Shown piece after piece: positions 6,287 to 9,643 of a stretch of 9,643 nucleotides of DNA. The DNA is taken from contig JAGAJD010000291.1 of the NCBI GenBank assembly GCA_017626275.1, positions 1 through 9,643 on the forward strand, in the 5' to 3' direction. Below the pieces are notes generated by a model. It was not told where the DNA came from and did not search any database. It saw only the letters and a program-made list of their open reading frames with translations. Position 1 is the first letter of the stretch. Every line of letters begins with the position of its first letter. The position numbers and the translations under genes were made by a program. The DNA comes from Lachnospira sp. (GTDB taxonomy: Bacteria; Bacillota; Clostridia; Lachnospirales; Lachnospiraceae).

Positions 6287-8581
6287 CTAAATTACTGCTG
6301 TCACTTTATGCAGAATACATACTGCCGCAATCAATCCGACCAATACTATCGGCATAATGCTTCTGTTTCCTTTTTTACCGATTATTTTTGAAACAAAAAC
6401 CGCAGCAGCCATAGTTACAAGCGCAACGGCAGCTCTTGCAGCAAAACAAATGGCAATCCAGCCGCCGATAGTCGTGTTAAGCACTAATTTCATTGAAGTT
6501 CCCTCAAGAAATGTAAGACTGACCGCCGGTGCTGACAAATACGGCATTCCGTAAATTTTGTACAAATTCCAATAATCAATTCCATATACTGCGACTGTAA
6601 GTCCTATCGTAACAAGAACACATGCAATAATCTTCTGACACATAAAAAATCCCCGTCCGCGACCGGCACTATGCACAATCATATTCATTCCGGTGCGATA
6701 CTCCATTGCAATACATTCCGATATAATAAGCATTACCACAGTGACAAGCGCTATCAAAAGAATAAGCTCCCTCTGTGATGAATACTGTCCGAATATTTCC
6801 TCATAACCCCTGTCGGAAACCAGCCAGATATCGACACCATACTCTTCTTTTATACGCTCCGCATAAGAAATCTTCTCCTGATATTCCTGAATCATACTAA
6901 GCGCCGCTCTCTGATAATACACGGAACTTACAACACTGCTGTATTCAGAAAGGTCAATTTCTCCCCGCTCATACTTCTCTGCCGCCGCTTCCATATTTTC
7001 CACAGCTTTACGGTAATTCTCCTTCTGCTCCTCCACATAATCCACAATATAAGAGTAATCCTCTCCTCCATGCTCAAGATACATTTTATCCCGCTCTTTC
7101 TGTGCGTCTGTAAATGTCATCTGACCACTTGTACTGAAATACACGGCAATAATAAGTACACAAACTACCGCCCAAAGACCTTTTCCCGTAATTATAAGCT
7201 TGTGAACCTCCTTTAGAACAACAGGATACTTTGCAAACAACTTCTGATACTGTTTATGTACCACCGCAAACGCACGTGCAAGCCATGTAACTCTCGTTTC
7301 CGGACGCATACCCGCATAACGTACTGTCGCAATTACAGCCGCCAGAACCGAAACCATTCCCAAAGAGAATACAACAACCGACATCACTGAAAATACATAC
7401 GTTCCAAATCCCCAGTTCATATAAATGCTGTATAAATCACTTATTCTCAGGAAACTCACCACATTAATATAATGAAATGCGTTATAAATACTCTGTATCT
7501 CAATTTTTTGGTAAACAAGAATTTCAATTCCGACAAAAACCGCCGTACAGATTAATGTGTGATTTCTGTTTCTGAACACCACGAAAAGCGCCCACAGGAT
7601 AACGCTAAGCCCGCAAAGCACAAACCATGAAAGAAAAAATAACCTCAAAATATATCCGCCCTTGCTTAATGCGTATGTAAATTTGCCATAATCCTGTAAT
7701 GTCTGGACAGGATTTGCAAGGTCTGAAAATCCGCCATACAAGCCCAGAGACATTAAAAATGTACTGGCATACAGCAGTAACAGAATTGCAAAAGAACCGC
7801 AGACAAGCAGCAAAAGCCTTTTTACCGCAAGCTCCGTCCTTCCCTTCGGAGTATTATGAACAATCTGCCACATTCCGTTTTCACGCTCATCAAAAAGCCC
7901 GTAAATTATCACAACCATAAGTCCTGCCGCAATATAATACATCAGATTATAATGCACAAATGCGTCTGCCGCCTTATCATTGTCAAGCGTGACCTCAACA
8001 TCTCTGACACGCTCAAAATCTTTGGCTGTCCTTATAATATTGCTGTACGAGTAAGAATCCTTTTTTGAAAAAATGCTGAATTTCTTCATATTTTCCGCAT
8101 TTGTGAAAACATTATCAACCGATTTTTTATATCCTGCAAGATATGTCAGTTTGCTGCGCAGCTCCTTCATCTGCAATTCAAGCTGCACCTGCTGCTCTTC
8201 TGTGAGGCTCTGATGATATTTAATCATTTCCCGTGTAGCCTCATCAGACTGCTCCATCAGTTCCTCGGCACTAATCTGCGTCTGGCTGCTGCCTCCCGGC
8301 ATGCTGCTTAAATTTTCCTGCTCTTTTGTTTCTTTTGCAGTAAGCAGCTTTGCATATCTGCGTACTGCCGAAAATTCAGTTCCCACCTGTTCTGCTGCTT
8401 TATCAGCTTCCATGCCCTGATACCGTTCAACCAGCTCCTGATACTGCTTTTTGGCAAACATCATATCGGATATACTTCTGCCGCCAAGCTCCCCATACAG
8501 AAACAGTCCCAAATTTACTACAACTGCAATGCCGATTAAAATACACATTTTTTTGCTGAAAATTCGTTTTGCTTCACCCAT
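6287..8581 (-). CDS. ABC transporter permease with two tandem related halves
   Basis: This 764-residue membrane protein has two halves of similar plan: one N-terminal membrane helix (about 11-29; again about 468-483), a large helical, probably extracytoplasmic domain (about 30-210; 484-603), then a group of membrane helices. The loop after helix 2 has the same motif in both halves, E-x-x-x-G-M-x-x-I-V-H with a downstream G-R (E232 to R248, and E627 to R643), exactly 395 residues apart. This suggests duplication and fusion, so one chain may supply both membrane subunits. It pairs with the ATPase 28 bases downstream and is probably an exporter. The ATG at 8579-8581 is chosen because GAGGA lies 5 bases upstream; a longer in-frame reading to 8659 would translate a palindromic leader and has no ribosome site. 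The substrate is unknown. Confidence 0.87.
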   Translation of the reverse strand: MGEAKRIFSKKMCILIGIAVVVNLGLFLYGELGGRSISDMMFAKKQYQELVERYQGMEADKAAEQVGTEFSAVRRYAKLLTAKETKEQENLSSMPGGSSQTQISAEELMEQSDEATREMIKYHQSLTEEQQVQLELQMKELRSKLTYLAGYKKSVDNVFTNAENMKKFSIFSKKDSYSYSNIIRTAKDFERVRDVEVTLDNDKAADAFVHYNLMYYIAAGLMVVIIYGLFDERENGMWQIVHNTPKGRTELAVKRLLLLVCGSFAILLLLYASTFLMSLGLYGGFSDLANPVQTLQDYGKFTYALSKGGYILRLFFLSWFVLCGLSVILWALFVVFRNRNHTLICTAVFVGIEILVYQKIEIQSIYNAFHYINVVSFLRISDLYSIYMNWGFGTYVFSVMSVVVFSLGMVSVLAAVIATVRYAGMRPETRVTWLARAFAVVHKQYQKLFAKYPVVLKEVHKLIITGKGLWAVVCVLIIAVYFSTSGQMTFTDAQKERDKMYLEHGGEDYSYIVDYVEEQKENYRKAVENMEAAAEKYERGEIDLSEYSSVVSSVYYQRAALSMIQEYQEKISYAERIKEEYGVDIWLVSDRGYEEIFGQYSSQRELILLIALVTVVMLIISECIAMEYRTGMNMIVHSAGRGRGFFMCQKIIACVLVTIGLTVAVYGIDYWNLYKIYGMPYLSAPAVSLTFLEGTSMKLVLNTTIGGWIAICFAARAAVALVTMAAAVFVSKIIGKKGNRSIMPIVLVGLIAAVCILHKVTAVI

Positions 8582-8586
8582 TTTAA

Positions 8587-8591
8587 TCCTC
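8587..8591 (-). promoter_or_regulatory. Ribosome binding site of the permease gene
   Basis: On the - strand GAGGA is followed by TTAAA and the ATG at 8579-8581. It directly abuts the structured leader, so the RNA fold there could control access to it. Confidence 0.7.
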
Positions 8592-8592
8592 A

Positions 8593-8690
8593 TTTCTGAG
8601 CGATTTATCGCGAAGAGGCGATGAGAAAACTGCGCATGCGGTTTCTCATCTGCCATCAAAGCTATTTGTTTTCGCTCAGAAACAAATAGC
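8593..8690 (-). promoter_or_regulatory. Structured intercistronic leader with three hairpins and a possible pseudoknot
   Basis: This non-coding stretch holds: a hairpin with perfect 11-bp arms (8661-8671 and 8680-8690) and an 8-base loop (8672-8679); a hairpin with 9-bp arms (8620-8628 and 8642-8650) extended inside by a few pairs around CGCATGCG; and a small GCGAT-TT-ATCGC hairpin (8600-8611), which competes with a second pairing of 8607-8611 to 8618-8622. The whole 8-base loop of the first hairpin is complementary to 8596-8603, and the match extends to 11 bases (8593-8603 with 8672-8682). That segment lies two bases from the permease ribosome site, so a loop interaction could set translation. 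No clear promoter was seen inside. It could be a cis-regulatory RNA or a copy of a dispersed palindromic repeat. Confidence 0.6.
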
Positions 8691-8691
8691 C

Positions 8692-8726
8692 GTGTGAAAA
8701 ATCTTTAATTTAAGGATTTTTCACAC
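8692..8726 (-). terminator. Long hairpin directly at the stop of the propeller-like gene (terminator or RNA processing signal)
   Basis: Perfect 12-bp arms GTGTGAAAAATC (8692-8703) and GATTTTTCACAC (8715-8726) begin at the last base of the TAG stop. As + strand RNA the stem grows to 15 bp with one U-G pair; as - strand RNA that inner position is an A-C mismatch. The descending arm holds five U, but no U run follows it on either strand, so it may end transcription weakly, act in both directions, or just protect the 3' end. Confidence 0.5.
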
Positions 8727-9643
8727 TAATCACTTCCCCTGCCTGAATATATCTCAATCTCCGACTTGCTAATCTGCGTCCACTCTTTTATAGTCTCAAT
8801 ATTGCTCTTCTCTATATACACCAGACCGTTCATTGCCCCTTCTCCCGGCTTTAAAGCAAACATATATTCACTGTCGCCATAATAAATATGTAAGAATCCA
8901 CTGCACGGAATTTCATTGACAATTTCTCCGTTTGGATTAATAACAATGCATTTAGCATTTTTTCTTGGTGTATTTTTATATGTACTCCAACGCATATTAT
9001 TAAGATACACATATTTTCCATCATAAGATATCTGGCACATATCCATTTCTTTTGATGCCTGATATATTAAGCTGCTTTCCATCGTATTAATGTCCGCCTT
9101 ATACAAGCCTTCCCCGTTAATGTAATAATATAGGTTATTATTTTCTATATCCATGTAATAGTCATAAATATCACTCTCATTAATACAGTAAACCTGCTTA
9201 GTATCATAATCATAAGCAAACAGTCCCTGTCCTTTCAGCGCTATAATACCCGTATCCTCATTTTTGCAGCCTTGTTCTACAACAAAAAATAACTTTCCGC
9301 CAAAGCTTTTAGCATTATCAATCGCCATATTAATACCTGTTATCTCATAGATATTATGTACCTCACCCGTTTCAAGTGAAACTTCCTTAATACATTCAGT
9401 GTGTTCTTCATCTGAATGAATATGTGCTGTGTGGTCATACACATATGCGCAACCGTTATGAAATGCCATACATAACGATGAGCTTCCGTCATTTGGCATC
9501 ACCTCCGCAATAACCCTTCTGCTGCTTCCGTCAGGCTCAATCTGTTCCACTGCCGCATTGCCATTGGACAACTTAAACAGGTAAATATATCCCTGATAAT
9601 AATAAATACTTCCAAGAAGATGACTTCCCCTTCCAAGATACGC
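8726..9643 (-). CDS. Beta-propeller-like protein of unknown function, C-terminal part (5' end outside window)
   Basis: The frame is open from the right edge to TAG at 8726-8728, giving 305 visible residues. There is no real start in the window; the TTG at 9571 is just an internal Leu codon. The protein is rich in short Tyr/Gly/Asp strands recurring every 40-50 residues, such as GKLFFVVEQ, GLFAYDYDTKQVYCI, NNLYYYINGEGLYKADI and DGKYVYLNNMRW. Such patterns fit beta-propeller proteins of the WD40-like, TolB-like or DUF5050 kind, often secreted lipoproteins in Lachnospiraceae. The N-terminus, with any signal peptide or lipobox, is outside the window, so location is inferred. It lies in front of the ABC permease genes on the same strand, separated by a structured 144-base gap, so a joint operon is possible. 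Exact family and ligand are not recognised. Confidence 0.72.
   Translation of the reverse strand, partial: AYLGRGSHLLGSIYYYQGYIYLFKLSNGNAAVEQIEPDGSSRRVIAEVMPNDGSSSLCMAFHNGCAYVYDHTAHIHSDEEHTECIKEVSLETGEVHNIYEITGINMAIDNAKSFGGKLFFVVEQGCKNEDTGIIALKGQGLFAYDYDTKQVYCINESDIYDYYMDIENNNLYYYINGEGLYKADINTMESSLIYQASKEMDMCQISYDGKYVYLNNMRWSTYKNTPRKNAKCIVINPNGEIVNEIPCSGFLHIYYGDSEYMFALKPGEGAMNGLVYIEKSNIETIKEWTQISKSEIEIYSGRGSD

Noticed and set aside
8582..8659. N-terminal extension of the permease by 26 residues
   Set aside because: The extension translates palindromic DNA and has no ribosome site at its TTG or ATG starts, while the ATG at 8579-8581 has GAGGA at proper distance and begins the usual basic start before membrane helix 1.
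8592..8726. CRISPR array or known riboswitch
   Set aside because: The repeats are inverted and not regularly spaced direct repeats, and I could not match any riboswitch class I know.
9569..9571. TTG start for the propeller-like gene
   Set aside because: The frame stays open to the window edge with the same strand-like pattern and no ribosome site was seen, so the gene begins outside.

Overview
The window looks like chromosomal DNA from a gut Lachnospiraceae bacterium (Clostridia), with a Lachnospira/Roseburia/Agathobacter-like character. This rests on protein style, since no database could be searched: a secreted family 1 pectate lyase carrying FIVAR and Lachnospiraceae-type cell-wall-binding modules, a DUF5685 gene overlapping a J-domain gene, strong AGGAGG-type ribosome sites, and AT-rich intergenic DNA. 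No rRNA, tRNA, CRISPR array, integrase or transposase was seen.

Layout. The left edge holds the C-terminal part of a DUF885-type putative metallopeptidase on the + strand. All other genes lie on the - strand. Read in their own direction (right to left) they are: (i) the C-terminal 305 residues of a beta-propeller-like protein of unknown function; (ii) a 764-residue ABC permease built from two tandem related halves, then its ATPase; (iii) a secreted 887-residue pectate lyase; (iv) a 58-residue, very acidic, tyrosine-rich protein; (v) a two-gene operon of DUF5685 followed by a J-domain/TPR-like/Cys-rich protein, whose end overlaps the convergent DUF885 gene by 7 bases.

How the parts work together. 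The permease and ATPase form one transporter, probably an exporter, and may be co-transcribed with the propeller-like gene through a heavily structured junction (8592-8726). The pectate lyase is an independent extracellular enzyme that would cut demethylated pectin at the cell surface. DUF5685 and the J-domain protein are translationally coupled and probably act in one process, not identified here; a good promoter (TTGACG-17-TATGAT) lies in front of them. The small acidic protein has its own promoter and a strong ribosome site.

The most interesting items are the RNA structure in front of the permease, where an 8-base hairpin loop is fully complementary to a segment just upstream of the ribosome site; the Asp-rich, isoprenoid-synthase-like motifs in the DUF5685 protein; the unrecognised acidic micro-protein; and a hairpin at the very 5' end of the DUF5685 message that pairs fully only as - strand RNA.
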